Shown here: positions 5,627 to 6,064 of the stretch, one piece after another | How positions within the stretch are numbered: position 1 is the first letter of the stretch | Layout: the number at the start of each line of letters is the position of its first letter | Source: an uncultured Ruminococcus sp. | Lineage (GTDB): Bacteria > Bacillota > Clostridia > Oscillospirales > Acutalibacteraceae | Direction of reading: 5' to 3' | Assembly: GCA_902797065.1 (NCBI GenBank) | Contig: CADBRK010000158.1 | Coordinates: 1 to 6,064 of the forward strand | Length of the DNA stretch: 6,064 bases | The notes under the pieces: model-generated | The model's input: the letters and a program-made list of their open reading frames with translations, nothing else | Told to the model about the DNA's origin: nothing | The model's database searches: none | Translations under genes and position numbers: made by a program

Positions 5627-6064
5627 GCTTTCTTTTGTTATACCGTGCTACTGTTCGGAAAAGACTATCGGAACGGTAGTGGATGAAATACGAAAAACGG
5701 TCATCACAAGGAAAGACCAATATGATTACGAGATCATTCTTGTCAGCGACCATTCTCCCGATAATGTATTTTCGGTTATAGAAGAGCTTGCAAACAGTGA
5801 CAAGAATATCACGGGAATAGAGCTTGCGAAGAATTTCGGTCAGCATTCAGCTATACTTGCGGGATTTCATCATGTGACGGGCGATATTATCGTTTGTCTC
5901 GATGACGACGGTCAGACTCCGCCGGATCAGATGTTTACGCTTGTAGACGCCCTCGGAGATGACTGCGACGTAGTGTTTGCCCGTTACGAAAACAAAAAGC
6001 ATTCGGGGTTCAGAAATTTCGGCAGCTTTATCAACGATCTAATGGCACGATATATGATCGACAA
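5616..6064 (+). CDS. Family 2 glycosyltransferase, ArnC/GtrB-like, N-terminal part (3' cut by window)
   Basis: The first 149 codons of a GT-A fold glycosyltransferase, open to the window end. LSFVIPCYCSEKTIG (5-19) is the opening strand and nucleotide loop. YEIILVSDHSPDN (38-50) is the usual second strand, with SDHSPDN where most relatives have DDGSPDN or DDCSPDN. LAKNFGQHSAILAGF (70-84) matches the LS(R/K)NFGQ-ALLAG block of polyprenyl-phosphate sugar transferases. VCLDDDGQTPPDQM (93-106) carries the Asp motif that binds metal and the sugar nucleotide. YENKKHSGFRNFGS (124-137) is seen in clostridial relatives. Such proteins usually end in two membrane segments, which would lie beyond the window. 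AGGAGA (5601-5606) stands nine bases before the ATG, and the start lies inside the end of the GNAT gene, so translation is coupled. It likely moves a sugar to a lipid carrier or glycan. Confidence 0.9.
   Translation, partial: MKTKLSFVIPCYCSEKTIGTVVDEIRKTVITRKDQYDYEIILVSDHSPDNVFSVIEELANSDKNITGIELAKNFGQHSAILAGFHHVTGDIIVCLDDDGQTPPDQMFTLVDALGDDCDVVFARYENKKHSGFRNFGSFINDLMARYMID

Overview
The window looks like an accessory or surface-glycan stretch of a low-to-moderate GC Gram-positive anaerobe of the class Clostridia, most likely a Ruminococcus-like Oscillospirales member. This is an inference from the strong AGGAGG-type ribosome sites, the mix of ATA/AGA codons with GC-ending codons, and the style of the proteins (a zinc-ribbon XRE regulator, small GNAT/Nudix/methyltransferase cassettes). 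No RNA gene, CRISPR array, insertion sequence or phage gene is visible.

Region 1 (1-1971, plus strand) is a run of small modifying enzymes. It begins with the last 27 codons of a GNAT acetyltransferase, followed by a GC-rich hairpin. Then come a complete GNAT acetyltransferase (153-641), a Nudix hydrolase that overlaps it by one base (641-1165), and a class I SAM-dependent methyltransferase that starts on TTG (1183-1971). The last three are packed as an operon, and a good bidirectional terminator (1977-2015) closes it. Their substrates cannot be read from sequence. The Nudix box lacks one of the usual metal-binding glutamates.

Region 2 (2023-3650, minus strand) holds two separately transcribed genes. 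The first to be transcribed is a secreted lipoprotein with an alpha/beta-hydrolase (S9-like) fold (2739-3650), with its own promoter and terminator. Beyond that terminator is an XRE-type regulator with two membrane segments and a C-terminal zinc ribbon (2023-2634), with its own -10 box. An A/T palindrome there is shared between the terminator's T-run and the regulator's promoter.

Region 3 (3919-6064, plus strand) starts a sugar-nucleotide/glycan operon from a strong promoter that has a perfect 14-bp palindrome in its spacer. The genes are a clear WecE/RffA-type dTDP-4-amino-4,6-dideoxygalactose transaminase (3919-5049), a GNAT acetyltransferase of the RimJ/PseH-like type (best start 5075, not the TTG at 5057), and a family 2 glycosyltransferase cut off by the window end (from 5616). 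The simplest reading is synthesis of dTDP-Fuc4N, its N-acetylation to dTDP-Fuc4NAc, and transfer of that or a neighbouring sugar to a lipid carrier or surface glycan. This parallels the enterobacterial wecD-wecE pair, although the assignment of the last two genes rests on context.

I see no clearly new kind of system. The most useful leads are the modified Nudix box, the two promoter palindromes, and the Fuc4NAc-type operon in an apparent Gram-positive.
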